Positions 1 through 8,211 of a stretch of DNA of 24,635 bases are shown here, piece by piece. The stretch spans positions 1-24,635 of the forward strand of contig JABJDN010000140.1 in assembly GCA_018665385.1 (NCBI GenBank), read 5' to 3'. Every line of letters starts with the position of its first letter. Position 1 is the stretch's first letter. The notes below the pieces were generated by a model that was not told the origin of the DNA, did no database searches, and was given only the letters and a program-made list of their open reading frames with translations. Position numbers and translations under genes: made by a program. This DNA comes from Phycisphaerae bacterium. Its GTDB lineage: Bacteria > Planctomycetota > Phycisphaerae > Phycisphaerales > SM1A02.

Positions 1-1
1 A

Positions 2-1249
2 AACAATATTCGACTTCTTGTGCCAGCGAGTAGTTGTCCTTCTTGCAATCACAAATTACGTTTTTTTAGAGAGAACGTTCCTATTATAGGATGGCTGGCG
101 ATTCGAGGAAAATGCAGATATTGCAAAGCGCCAGTTTCGATGGAGTATCCAATAGTAGAACTGGTCACAGCACTGTTGTTTCTAGCGTGTTATGCAGTGT
201 GTTATTGGATTCCAGAATCAACACCGTTCCTTGGCGAAATTTTTGGACCTTGGTGGCATGACAATGGTGTTATAAAAACATTACCCATGTTCTTGTCGTT
301 GTTGACGCTTGTAGCAGGATTACTTGCGATGACAATTATTGACGCACGAACGTTTATGATTCCAATTCAAATTCCTCTATTTATGACCGCTGTCGGATTT
401 CTAGCAGCTCTATTGCAACCTCATTTGAATATGCGCCACTTGCCTGAGCAAGTATGGCCATACCCACTTGTTGATTGGACTTGGGCGGGAGCTGCCTTCG
501 GCGGGATGATTGGCGTTTGCGTGTCTACGTTCCTGTTAAAAATCGGCGTCTTTCGATACAGTTTTGCTGATTACGATGAGTATATACAAGGCGATGACAT
601 GCTCGCTGTCTATCCACATGCAAGACGAGAAGTCTTGCGGGAACTTGTTTTTGTTCTACCCATTGTTGTTGGTTTTATCGTTGGCTGGATGTGTGGGTAT
701 GAAACGGGATATCCTTCGCTTGCAGTGCAAGGAATTGCAGGAAGCATGCTCGGATACATAGTTGGCGGTGCGTTTGTTTGGGGTATTCGCATTTTCGGAA
801 GTCTAGCATTCGGAAAAGAAGCGATGGGCTTAGGTGACGTGCATTTATTAGCCGGCGTTGGTGCAATCATCGGTTGGTGGGATCCAATTCTCATATTCTT
901 CATTGCACCCTTTAGCGGTATCCTTTGGGCGATTGTTGCAGCGCTTCTTGAGAAGATAGGTAAGCAACACCAAGAAATACCCTACGGTCCGCACCTCGCA
1001 GTCGCTACATTGGTGGTTGTTTTCGCAAATCCAGGTATTCATTGGCTCTGGTCAGTAGCAATGCCCGGCGTGCATATGCCAACGACAGAAAAATTACAGA
1101 CAAAACTACTCGAAGTCGATTTGACTTATGGGGAGAAACAGGTTTCAATACATATATACCCACACGTCGTTGGAAACGACAAAGCGATACAGGATGTATC
1201 GCTCGTATGTGGATTTAAGTCCTCTGACATGGAGAAAGGACACGCATGA
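2..1249 (+). CDS. Prepilin peptidase (A24 aspartic peptidase), 5'-truncated
   Basis: Membrane-embedded aspartic peptidase expected to cleave, and often N-methylate, type IV pilin or type II secretion pseudopilin leaders at the inner membrane. The frame is open to the left edge, and the GTG at 20 is probably an internal valine, because the preceding residues (IRLLVPASSCPSC) match the usual lead-in to the zinc motif. Numbering from that GTG, the N-terminal cytoplasmic domain has two Cys pairs, C6/C9 and C32/C35. Catalytic aspartates are D108 in TIIDARTFMIP and D273 in GLGDVHLL. Many hydrophobic segments follow. The two aspartates lie about 165 residues apart, roughly 100 more than in classical PilD; the insertion includes a charged stretch at 181-208. 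About 60 C-terminal residues (after 345) lie beyond the last membrane segment and are not recognised. The stop overlaps the next gene (ATGA), so the two are probably translationally coupled. Only the first transmembrane segment appears to be missing. Confidence 0.93.
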   Translation, partial: NNIRLLVPASSCPSCNHKLRFFRENVPIIGWLAIRGKCRYCKAPVSMEYPIVELVTALLFLACYAVCYWIPESTPFLGEIFGPWWHDNGVIKTLPMFLSLLTLVAGLLAMTIIDARTFMIPIQIPLFMTAVGFLAALLQPHLNMRHLPEQVWPYPLVDWTWAGAAFGGMIGVCVSTFLLKIGVFRYSFADYDEYIQGDDMLAVYPHARREVLRELVFVLPIVVGFIVGWMCGYETGYPSLAVQGIAGSMLGYIVGGAFVWGIRIFGSLAFGKEAMGLGDVHLLAGVGAIIGWWDPILIFFIAPFSGILWAIVAALLEKIGKQHQEIPYGPHLAVATLVVVFANPGIHWLWSVAMPGVHMPTTEKLQTKLLEVDLTYGEKQVSIHIYPHVVGNDKAIQDVSLVCGFKSSDMEKGHA

Positions 1250-1896
1250 TGCGAATAAAGTTAATGATAGCGGTCACTGGTGTAGCAATTGGTTTTTCAA
1301 TGCTTGGTTGTAGCAACAACTTGCAAACAGAGAACACCTTGCTCAAAAAAGAAAATGAAGAATTGCGAGCACAGTACAAAGAGTCATCAGGAGCGCTGCA
1401 GGCTGCTGACGATGACCTTCGCAGAACGCAAGATGATTTGCGTGCAGCAGAAGAAGTGAGTGCTGGATTGCAAGAAGCGATAGACACACGTCCTGAAACT
1501 ATTTCAATCTTTGAAAACATCAACGGTGTTGATGTAACACTTCGAGACAAAGACCTTGCCCTTACAGTAGCGAGCGACCTTCTCTTTAATTCTGGTAGTG
1601 CAAGTTTGAAGAAGAGCGCCCAGTTGACTCTTGGTAATGTTGCTTCTGCATTGAACTCAACATATCCAAATCAATCAATCGTGATTATGGGATATACCGA
1701 CACTGACAAAATTAAGAAAAGTAACTTCAAAAGTAATTGGCATCTTGCATTTGACCGAGCGTGGTCAGTTCGAGATTTTCTAGTAGCTAACGGAGTTGGC
1801 AAAGACAGAATTGCCATCGAAAGTTGGGGTCCAATAAAGCCACTTGCAACAAAATCTGCAAGCCGCCGAGTGGACATTGTCGTAGTCAACGAATAA
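1246..1896 (+). CDS. OmpA/Pal-family peptidoglycan-binding lipoprotein
   Basis: Predicted outer-membrane lipoprotein tethering the envelope to peptidoglycan. The signal peptide ends in a lipobox, SMLGC, with Cys22 as the lipidated residue. Residues 25-80 are rich in Leu, Glu and Gln and look like a coiled coil, as in Lpp/OmpA-type stalk proteins. The OmpA-like domain covers about 95-214: LLFNSGSASLKKSA, then GYTDTD (D152), DRAWSVRDFL (R171) and SRRVDIVV. D152 and R171 correspond to the residues that hold diaminopimelate in this family. The usual Gly-His-Thr-Asp is Gly-Tyr-Thr-Asp here, and the segment after it is atypical. The start overlaps the prepilin peptidase stop. AAGGA at 1236-1240 serves either the ATG at 1246 (spacing 5) or the one at 1249 (spacing 8), so the exact start is open by one codon. 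A strong terminator follows. Confidence 0.88.
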   Translation: MMRIKLMIAVTGVAIGFSMLGCSNNLQTENTLLKKENEELRAQYKESSGALQAADDDLRRTQDDLRAAEEVSAGLQEAIDTRPETISIFENINGVDVTLRDKDLALTVASDLLFNSGSASLKKSAQLTLGNVASALNSTYPNQSIVIMGYTDTDKIKKSNFKSNWHLAFDRAWSVRDFLVANGVGKDRIAIESWGPIKPLATKSASRRVDIVVVNE

Positions 1897-1915
1897 ACCT
1901 CCCCGTACGTACTAC

Positions 1916-1953
1916 AGCACGGTTGAGCAATAATGCTTAACCGTGCTTTTTTT
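1916..1953 (+). terminator. Rho-independent terminator after the OmpA-type lipoprotein gene
   Basis: A 14-base arm at 1916-1929 pairs with 1934-1947 around a four-base loop (ATAA), with one G-U wobble. A run of seven T follows (1947-1953). It lies 20 bases after the stop codon and separates the prepilin peptidase/lipoprotein pair from the rhomboid-tgt-sec group. Confidence 0.92.
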
Positions 1954-2049
1954 AGATCTATGTTTTGTATTTGGTATGGAAAGATTGGTCTTGCGGAATT
2001 TTCGTGATTACGCCATGTAGGGTTTCTAGTGATGGTAGAATGTTCCCCT

Positions 2050-2931
2050 ATGGGAATTCATGACAGAGAGTATGCTAGAACAGGTTCTTCCTTTGGTAGA
2101 GGAATGGGGCAGAAGAAGCCTATGACGATCTCTACATGGTTAATTCTTTTCTGTGTTGGCATCTTCGTTATTGATGGTTTTGTGAATGGATTGCTCTCGC
2201 AGTGGCTCTACCTGTCTACTGATAAGGCTATTTGGGGCGTACATTACTGGAGGTTCATAGGCTTCCAATTTCTGCATGCTAGTCCAATGCACTTGATATT
2301 CAACATGATTGGGATTTATTTCTTTGGTCCCCTTGTTGAGCAATACCTTGGTAGAAAGCGTTTTTTAGCGTTTTACTTGCTCTGCGGTGTCTTCGGTGCT
2401 GTGCTGTATTTGGTATTGAACCTTGGTGGGTACATAGTGCTCGATGTAATGAACCTAGATGTCAATGTTCCTGGATTGCTCTTTAATGACACAAGAACGC
2501 CGCTTGTAGGTGCATCAGCTGGGGTATTCGGAATTCTCTTAGCAGGTGCGTTTCTTGCACCGAATGTTCGAGTCCTCGTCTTTTTCTTTCTTCCGATGCA
2601 ATTATCGACAATGGCGTACTTCCTAGTGGGTATGGCGCTCTTTACAGTAGTGTTTGGTGGAAACAATGCTGGTGGCGAAGCAGCGCATTTAGGTGGCGCA
2701 GCTGCAGGTTGGTTCTTTATTCGTAATCCTCGCCACTTGACAGGTTTCTTTGACTTTTTGGGGAAGGCCGATCCAACATCGAAACATTTTGCATGGAGGG
2801 ATAGACCAGCATCGCAAAAAGAGGTTGATCGAATCCTAGACAAAATTCACAACAAGGGTTTGCAAAGTCTGTCCTCAAAAGAAAAGAAACAGTTGCACGA
2901 CGCCTCACGAGATCGACGCGAGGGCTCGTAA
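2050..2931 (+). CDS. Rhomboid-family intramembrane serine protease
   Basis: Polytopic membrane protease that cuts transmembrane substrates. Numbering from the ATG at 2050: the family motif FLHASPMHLIFN (H76, H81, N85) precedes the serine motif GASAGVFG (S156), and the partner histidine is in AAHLGG (H213), so the catalytic dyad is complete. About six hydrophobic segments are visible. The last 50 residues are soluble and charged (EVDRILDKIHNKG...SSKEKKQL), resembling the C-terminal helical extension seen on planctomycete rhomboids. The frame also opens at GTG 2029 and ATG 2032. I prefer 2050 because MGIHDREYAR resembles the usual start of these homologues, but no clear ribosome binding site decides it. 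The stop is directly followed by the tgt start codon. The physiological substrate is unknown. Confidence 0.9.
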   Translation: MGIHDREYARTGSSFGRGMGQKKPMTISTWLILFCVGIFVIDGFVNGLLSQWLYLSTDKAIWGVHYWRFIGFQFLHASPMHLIFNMIGIYFFGPLVEQYLGRKRFLAFYLLCGVFGAVLYLVLNLGGYIVLDVMNLDVNVPGLLFNDTRTPLVGASAGVFGILLAGAFLAPNVRVLVFFFLPMQLSTMAYFLVGMALFTVVFGGNNAGGEAAHLGGAAAGWFFIRNPRHLTGFFDFLGKADPTSKHFAWRDRPASQKEVDRILDKIHNKGLQSLSSKEKKQLHDASRDRREGS

Positions 2932-4125
2932 ATGTCACAGCCATTAACGTTTGGAATTACGAATAGAAGCGCAGAGAATACCAGTCGAACTGGAATCGTT
3001 ACAACTCCGCATGGAGCATTTAAAACGCCTGCGTTTATGCCTGTTGGGACACGCGGTACTATCAAGGGTCTTACGCCTGCGCAGGTTGTTGACACTGGGT
3101 CTGAGATACTTTTAAATAATGCGTATCACCTTATGCTTCGTCCGGGAGATGAACAAGTTGCTGCACTTGGCGGTGTCCACTCTTTTATGAAATGGGACCG
3201 TCCAATCTTGACCGACAGCGGAGGATACCAAGCATGGTCGATGGCAGATATTAATACAGTCGATGAAGATGGCGTCACGTTTAAATCAATCATTGATGGT
3301 TCTATGATTCGCATGACACCTGAGCGTTCAATCGAGATTCAAAATAATTTAGGCGCGGACATTATTATGGCTTTTGATGACTGCCCTTCAAGCGTTGAAC
3401 CACAAACACAAAACTTAGCACGGCGAAGGCTTGCGCTTACATCCCGCGATGGAGTAATGACAGCAAGCGAGCACGAAAGTCGATTATTGCAGTCACTTGA
3501 ACGTACGACTCGCTGGCTAGAGCGCTGCAAAAAAGCGCACGCAAAACCAGACACGCAATCACTGTTTGGAATTGTGCAAGGCGGTACAAACTTAGATTTG
3601 CGTGCGCGGAGCGCTGAACAGGTATGCAATATTGAACTACCTGGCTATGCCATTGGGGGTGTAGCGGTGGGTGAATCGCCAGAAAAAATCCAAGAAGTTG
3701 TAAAATTTACAGCCAAATTACTCCCAGAAGAAAAACCTCGATATCTTATGGGTGTTGGGTATGAGCGGGATATTGTCTCTGCAGTTGCCTCTGGAATTGA
3801 TATGTTTGATTGCGTATTGCCAACGCGCAATGGCAGGAATGGGCACGCGTTTACTCGAAATGGCCAATTGCACCTCAAAAATGCTTGTTTTAAGGCCGAT
3901 AACAGTGTTATAGAAGAGGGCTGTTCTTGCGCCACTTGCATTGCCGGACACAGCAAGGCATACCTTCGCCACCTTATTATGTCAAAGGAGATGCTCTCTG
4001 GCATCTTACTAAGCATACATAACATTCACCACTTCCAATCGTTGATGATAGACATACGGCTCGCAATACGGGATAATTCCTGGTCTGCACTGCCGAATCG
4101 CTGGCCAGTGCTGCTAGCAAAGTGA
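2932..4125 (+). CDS. tgt: tRNA-guanine transglycosylase
   Basis: Cytoplasmic enzyme that swaps guanine-34 for preQ1 in the wobble position of tRNAs with GUN anticodons (Asp, Asn, His, Tyr) in queuosine synthesis. The 397 residues are near full family length. D95 (ILTDSGGYQ) and D293 (MFDCVLPTR) match the catalytic aspartates; FDDC (149-151) and FGIVQGG (Q216) match base-recognition positions. The zinc site is C331, C333, C336 and H363. The usual QVFSL after the DSGG motif is QAWSM here, and about 15 extra residues occur around 171-186 relative to the Escherichia coli enzyme. GAGGG at 2920-2924 gives a seven-base spacing to the ATG, which touches the rhomboid stop. The tgt-yajC-secD-secF order is widely conserved. 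Confidence 0.97.
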   Translation: MSQPLTFGITNRSAENTSRTGIVTTPHGAFKTPAFMPVGTRGTIKGLTPAQVVDTGSEILLNNAYHLMLRPGDEQVAALGGVHSFMKWDRPILTDSGGYQAWSMADINTVDEDGVTFKSIIDGSMIRMTPERSIEIQNNLGADIIMAFDDCPSSVEPQTQNLARRRLALTSRDGVMTASEHESRLLQSLERTTRWLERCKKAHAKPDTQSLFGIVQGGTNLDLRARSAEQVCNIELPGYAIGGVAVGESPEKIQEVVKFTAKLLPEEKPRYLMGVGYERDIVSAVASGIDMFDCVLPTRNGRNGHAFTRNGQLHLKNACFKADNSVIEEGCSCATCIAGHSKAYLRHLIMSKEMLSGILLSIHNIHHFQSLMIDIRLAIRDNSWSALPNRWPVLLAK

Positions 4126-4153
4126 CCCCCCTTAAAGTAGGAATTAGAAACAG

Positions 4154-4555
4154 ATGATTTCACCCTTATTCTCAGACAATTTTGTGTATGTTGGTGTAGG
4201 CCAACTAGAACCAACTCCAACGACGCAGGCAGACGGCAGCCAAGTTGTTGGAGCCGAAGGCGAAGTAGTCGAAGGACCTCTTGGAGGCAACTTCTTCACA
4301 ATGCTCATGCTCCTACTAGTAGGTATGATTGTGTTCAGTTTCTTCGGCGGTCGCAAGCAAAAGAAAAAGCGTGCTGCAATGATTGATTCATTGCAAAAAC
4401 GCGATCAAGTATTAACGCGTGGTGGCGTGTTTGGCACAATTGTTGATGTCAAGTCAGACCGTGTTGTGCTTAAGATTGACGAGTCCTCTAATACTAGAAT
4501 TACTGTTCTTCGCGATAGCATCGAGCAAGTAACAGCCGATACACCAACCGAGTAA
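4154..4555 (+). CDS. yajC: YajC, preprotein translocase accessory subunit
   Basis: Small inner-membrane protein that associates with SecDF and the SecYEG channel. One transmembrane segment lies at about 46-65 (FFTMLMLLLVGMIVFSFF), followed by the basic stretch GGRKQKKKR and the conserved cytoplasmic core with VLTRGGVFGTIVDV. At 133 residues it is longer than the usual ~110 because of an acidic, Gly/Thr-rich N-terminal stretch of about 45 residues before the membrane segment. The start has only a weak AGGA about 11 bases upstream. It sits 28 bases after tgt and 54 bases before secDF, in the standard order, and is probably co-transcribed with both. Confidence 0.94.
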   Translation: MISPLFSDNFVYVGVGQLEPTPTTQADGSQVVGAEGEVVEGPLGGNFFTMLMLLLVGMIVFSFFGGRKQKKKRAAMIDSLQKRDQVLTRGGVFGTIVDVKSDRVVLKIDESSNTRITVLRDSIEQVTADTPTE

Positions 4556-4609
4556 CTTTTTTTTGAACCACACGTTCATCATTTATTAAACCTGGATCTA
4601 TAACACGTT

Positions 4610-7600
4610 ATGCAGAATATTGTCTGGAAAATAATTTTTATCGCCTTGCTTCTTGTTGGTTGCATTTTTGCAATCACGCCACCCGAACAAAAAATCCGTC
4701 TCGGACGTGACTTAAGTGGTGGTGTAAGTCTTGTGTATTCCGTACGAATGGACGAAAGTGTTGGCGATCGCCAAGCGGTGCTGTCGCAAACTATTGAAGT
4801 GCTTAAAGACCGAGTGAATCCAACTGGTGTCCTTGACATTCAAATGACTCCACTTGGCACTGACCGTATTGAAGTGGTCATGCCTCTGCCAAGCGCGGGA
4901 GTTAAGGAGTTAGCGGCAATTTATCGCGGACACCTAGAGTCCTTGCTTGAAGCGGCGTATATACGACCTGGCGATCTAGACCAAGCCCTAGTAGAAGGCC
5001 GCGGGCATGATTTAACTGTAGGTGTAGGCTTTCAGGCTGCAAATTTGCAAACATCGTACGACACGCTTACCGACCTTCAAAAGCAGTACGAAACTGACCC
5101 AACAGACGCACTGCTCGAACAGCAAGTGGCTGATGCAGAAATTGATTTTGAAGACAAGCGCGAGAATCTATTGGCAGCAAGTTTAGATAAAAATGACATT
5201 GCACGAATGTTGCAGTTGCCATCAATTGGCGAGCCACTTCGTGATCAAAATGGTAGTGTCATTCGCGACCTAGAAACAGACGAAGTACTACGAGGCATTG
5301 CACCACGCGACGCAGAATTTGCTTCGCTGCAATCCTCGTATCCGCAATTAGATGAACAACTTGGTTTGTTAATGAATACGTTCCAAGAGTACCAGTCCAA
5401 ACGAACTGGATTTGATGATCCAGAAGATTTGATTCGTATGCTTCGCGGTGCAGGAGTATTAGACTTCCGTATTGCAGTACAGCCAGGTACAGCAGAAGGT
5501 GTAGATGTTGTAAGCCTGCGTGCACAACTTCAAGAAGTTGGCCCAGATAATACTGATTCTCCGATTGCCAAATGGTACAAAATAAATGATCTTAAAGAAT
5601 GGGCTGAAACGCCAGACCAGTTAGCAGCTTTGCGAGCAGACCCGCAATTGTATCTTTCAACAGGCCAGCGCAGTTTAGAAGGTGCACTGTACGACAGCGA
5701 GGTATACATCTTGCTCTACATTGACGCGGCTCGTGAAATGGTTCATACAAAAGAGAACAGTTGGTCAATCGAAAGCGCAAGCCCAACTGTTGATGAGTTT
5801 GGACGACCAGCGATTCGATTCACACTTGACAGCAAGGGCGGTCATTTGATGGGCAAGATGACAGGCGCGCATGTAGATGAGCCAATGGCAATTGTGCTCG
5901 ATGGACAAGTCTATTCTGCTCCAAACCTCAATAGCCAAATTAATGGTTCAGGCACAATTTCAGGTAGTTTCTCGCAAAGCGAAATTCAGTACCTCATTAA
6001 AGTGCTCGCAGCAGGTTCACTTGAAGCGCGTCTTAGCCATGACCCTATTGCAGTCAATATCATTGGCCCAACAATCGGTATAGATAACTTATCACGCGGT
6101 CTTTCAGCACTAGGTTGGTCCGTGATTGCAGTTATTGCATTCATGCTTCTGTATTACATGACAGCAGGTCTTATCGCTGACTTCGCATTACTTGCCAATG
6201 GTGTTCTGATATTTGGAACCATGGCGTTGATCGATGGCACGTTTACTCTGCCAGGTTTAGCAGGCGTAGTGTTAACTATGGGTATGGCAGTGGATGCCAA
6301 CGTGCTTATCTTTGAACGTATTCGCGAAGAGCTTGCAGCAGGCGCGAAAGATTTACGTGAAGCGGTGCGAGAAGGGTATTCAAAAGTCTACTCCACCATT
6401 ATTGATGCGAACCTTACAAACTTGATTGTTTGTTTTGTCTTGTATCAAACTGCAACAACTGAAGTCAAAGGGTTTGCTGTTACGCTTTCAATCGGTATTA
6501 TCGCGACCCTCTTTACGTCTCTGTTTGTGACAAGAGTAATTTTTGACTTGTACATCAATGTATTTGGTGGCAAAAAGTTGCCAATGTTGCCAACAGTATT
6601 TCCGGCAATTGGTCGGATTTTGCACCCAGCCATTGATTGGGTAAGTCTTCGAAAAATCTTTTGGGTAATGAGTTTTGTCCTTTGCGGTATTTCAATTTTT
6701 CTTGTCCTAGGCCGTGGCGAAACAATGCTTGACACAGAATTCCGTGGGGGCGTATCAATGACGATGCGTACGCACATGAATGGTGACAAGCGATTGCAGT
6801 TGCACCATACTGGTGAAGGCTCTGTTCAAGAACGCGTGCATGCAATCGGTGAAGCAATTACTGGCGATACTCCTAAAGACAGAATACTGTTGGAACTTGC
6901 TGGTGCTACTGTGCTTACGGTTGGTGACAACGCTGTTGATGAGAATGGCCGAGTTGTTTCTGATGGCTTCCAGATTAAGGTTGCAAATCCTCCAGGGATT
7001 GAAGACGATGCTGTTGTAACTGCAACAATTGTGGATGCTATTACGGCTACGTTTGGTGATGATTTAGATGTGCCGCCGGCCCTTGATTTCAAAGGCAACG
7101 GTTCAGATTCATTTGAAAAGTTCACCATGAAAATTCCACAAGGCACAGAATCGCTAGGTGAAATTTTGTCTACCAATGCGCGTGGCGATCTTTCTAACCA
7201 CCGGGGTGGTGTTCTTGTTGTCATTGAAGATATTACTCCAGCGGTCATGCTTGCAGATGCTGAAAAACGAATTGACAGAATGCGTCAGCAGCCGGAGTAT
7301 GCTCGTGAAACTGGCGGTCGCGAAGTTGCCGTCTTTGGGCTAACGCGTGGCGCAATTGATGGCTATACATCTATCGCCGTCGCTGTGTACGACCGTGATA
7401 TGAACTTCCTTAACAACAATCCAGAGGTTGTTGAAAAACGAGTTTCTGCAAAAGAATGGGAATTGATTTCCACAGCACTTGCACAGCCACAAAGCCTAGA
7501 ACAAGTAAGTAGCTTTTCTTCTCAAATCGCTGGCACTATGAAAGCGAACGCAATCGTTGCGGTTGTTATCTCGCTGCTTGGCATTTTGGCATATATTTGG

Positions 7601-8092
7601 TTCAGGTTCGGTTCGCTCCGATATTCACTCGCAGCTATCGTGGCATTAGTCCACGATGTTACGATTACTCTCGGTGCGCTTGCACTCGCTGGGTATGTGG
7701 CACACATTGCCTTCTTCAGCCAAACGCTGAAAGTGGAAGCGTTCCAGATTGACCTTGGAGTGATTGCTGCGCTTCTGACAGTTATTGGGTATTCGCTTAA
7801 CGATACGATCGTTATTCTTGACCGTATCCGCGAAAACAGAGGCAAACGACCGCTTCCTACAAAAGAGATTGTGAACAGCTCGATTAACCAGACCGTGAGT
7901 CGCACGGTGTTGACATCGTTAACAACTATTATCGCTGTCGTAATTATCTATCTAGCAGGTGGTGGTGGTATTCGACCATTCGCATTTGCTCTCTTAATTG
8001 GTATCTTCGTTGGTACATACAGTTCCGTTGCAATTGCTGCGCCACTTGTATTCAAACGTCAAAAGCCAAGACATACACCTGGCGAAGAGTAA
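4610..8092 (+). CDS. secDF: SecD-SecF fusion, proton-driven protein export subunit
   Basis: Inner-membrane protein that uses the proton gradient to finish translocation of proteins leaving SecYEG. SecD half: membrane segment 1 at 5-22, LGRDLSGG at 32-39, a large periplasmic region to about 500, then five segments including MGMAVDANVLIFERIREE with proton-path D562. SecF half: membrane segment at about 683-700, DTEFRGG at 708-714, a periplasmic region to about 978, then segments containing VHDVTIT and IGYSLNDTIVILDRIREN with D1065. At 1160 residues it exceeds typical fusions (about 750-900). The extra length lies mainly in the SecF periplasmic part (about 278 residues against roughly 100 in E. 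coli) and in an acidic helical insert at about 140-280 of SecD. The ribosome binding site is weak. A terminator follows 12 bases after the stop. Confidence 0.96.
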   Translation: MQNIVWKIIFIALLLVGCIFAITPPEQKIRLGRDLSGGVSLVYSVRMDESVGDRQAVLSQTIEVLKDRVNPTGVLDIQMTPLGTDRIEVVMPLPSAGVKELAAIYRGHLESLLEAAYIRPGDLDQALVEGRGHDLTVGVGFQAANLQTSYDTLTDLQKQYETDPTDALLEQQVADAEIDFEDKRENLLAASLDKNDIARMLQLPSIGEPLRDQNGSVIRDLETDEVLRGIAPRDAEFASLQSSYPQLDEQLGLLMNTFQEYQSKRTGFDDPEDLIRMLRGAGVLDFRIAVQPGTAEGVDVVSLRAQLQEVGPDNTDSPIAKWYKINDLKEWAETPDQLAALRADPQLYLSTGQRSLEGALYDSEVYILLYIDAAREMVHTKENSWSIESASPTVDEFGRPAIRFTLDSKGGHLMGKMTGAHVDEPMAIVLDGQVYSAPNLNSQINGSGTISGSFSQSEIQYLIKVLAAGSLEARLSHDPIAVNIIGPTIGIDNLSRGLSALGWSVIAVIAFMLLYYMTAGLIADFALLANGVLIFGTMALIDGTFTLPGLAGVVLTMGMAVDANVLIFERIREELAAGAKDLREAVREGYSKVYSTIIDANLTNLIVCFVLYQTATTEVKGFAVTLSIGIIATLFTSLFVTRVIFDLYINVFGGKKLPMLPTVFPAIGRILHPAIDWVSLRKIFWVMSFVLCGISIFLVLGRGETMLDTEFRGGVSMTMRTHMNGDKRLQLHHTGEGSVQERVHAIGEAITGDTPKDRILLELAGATVLTVGDNAVDENGRVVSDGFQIKVANPPGIEDDAVVTATIVDAITATFGDDLDVPPALDFKGNGSDSFEKFTMKIPQGTESLGEILSTNARGDLSNHRGGVLVVIEDITPAVMLADAEKRIDRMRQQPEYARETGGREVAVFGLTRGAIDGYTSIAVAVYDRDMNFLNNNPEVVEKRVSAKEWELISTALAQPQSLEQVSSFSSQIAGTMKANAIVAVVISLLGILAYIWFRFGSLRYSLAAIVALVHDVTITLGALALAGYVAHIAFFSQTLKVEAFQIDLGVIAALLTVIGYSLNDTIVILDRIRENRGKRPLPTKEIVNSSINQTVSRTVLTSLTTIIAVVIIYLAGGGGIRPFAFALLIGIFVGTYSSVAIAAPLVFKRQKPRHTPGEE

Positions 8093-8104
8093 CTTTTACA
8101 TCCT

Positions 8105-8143
8105 AAGCCCACCCTTTGACTTGAGTCAAAGTGTGGGCTTTTT
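8105..8143 (+). terminator. Rho-independent terminator after secDF
   Basis: Arms of 16 bases (8105-8120 and 8125-8140) pair around a TTGA loop with a single mismatch, and the right arm runs into a T5 tract (8139-8143). It closes the rhomboid-tgt-yajC-secDF unit. Confidence 0.92.
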
Positions 8144-8197
8144 GCATGCAATTTCAAGTAAATACAAGGAAACAACCGATTTGTATATAGATGCCAA

Positions 8198-8202
8198 GGA
8201 GG
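8198..8202 (+). promoter_or_regulatory. Shine-Dalgarno site that fixes the LysM gene start
   Basis: GGAGG within AAGGAGGG, nine bases before the ATG at 8212. It lies inside the longer open frame that begins at 8191, so the longer start is unlikely. Confidence 0.8.
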
Positions 8203-8211
8203 GCTTCACTT

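Noticed and set aside
2373..2843. Open frame of 156 codons on the minus strand inside the rhomboid gene
   Set aside because: Opposite the conserved serine and histidine motifs of the rhomboid; composition (Pro, Arg, Ser, Thr) is typical of an antisense shadow.
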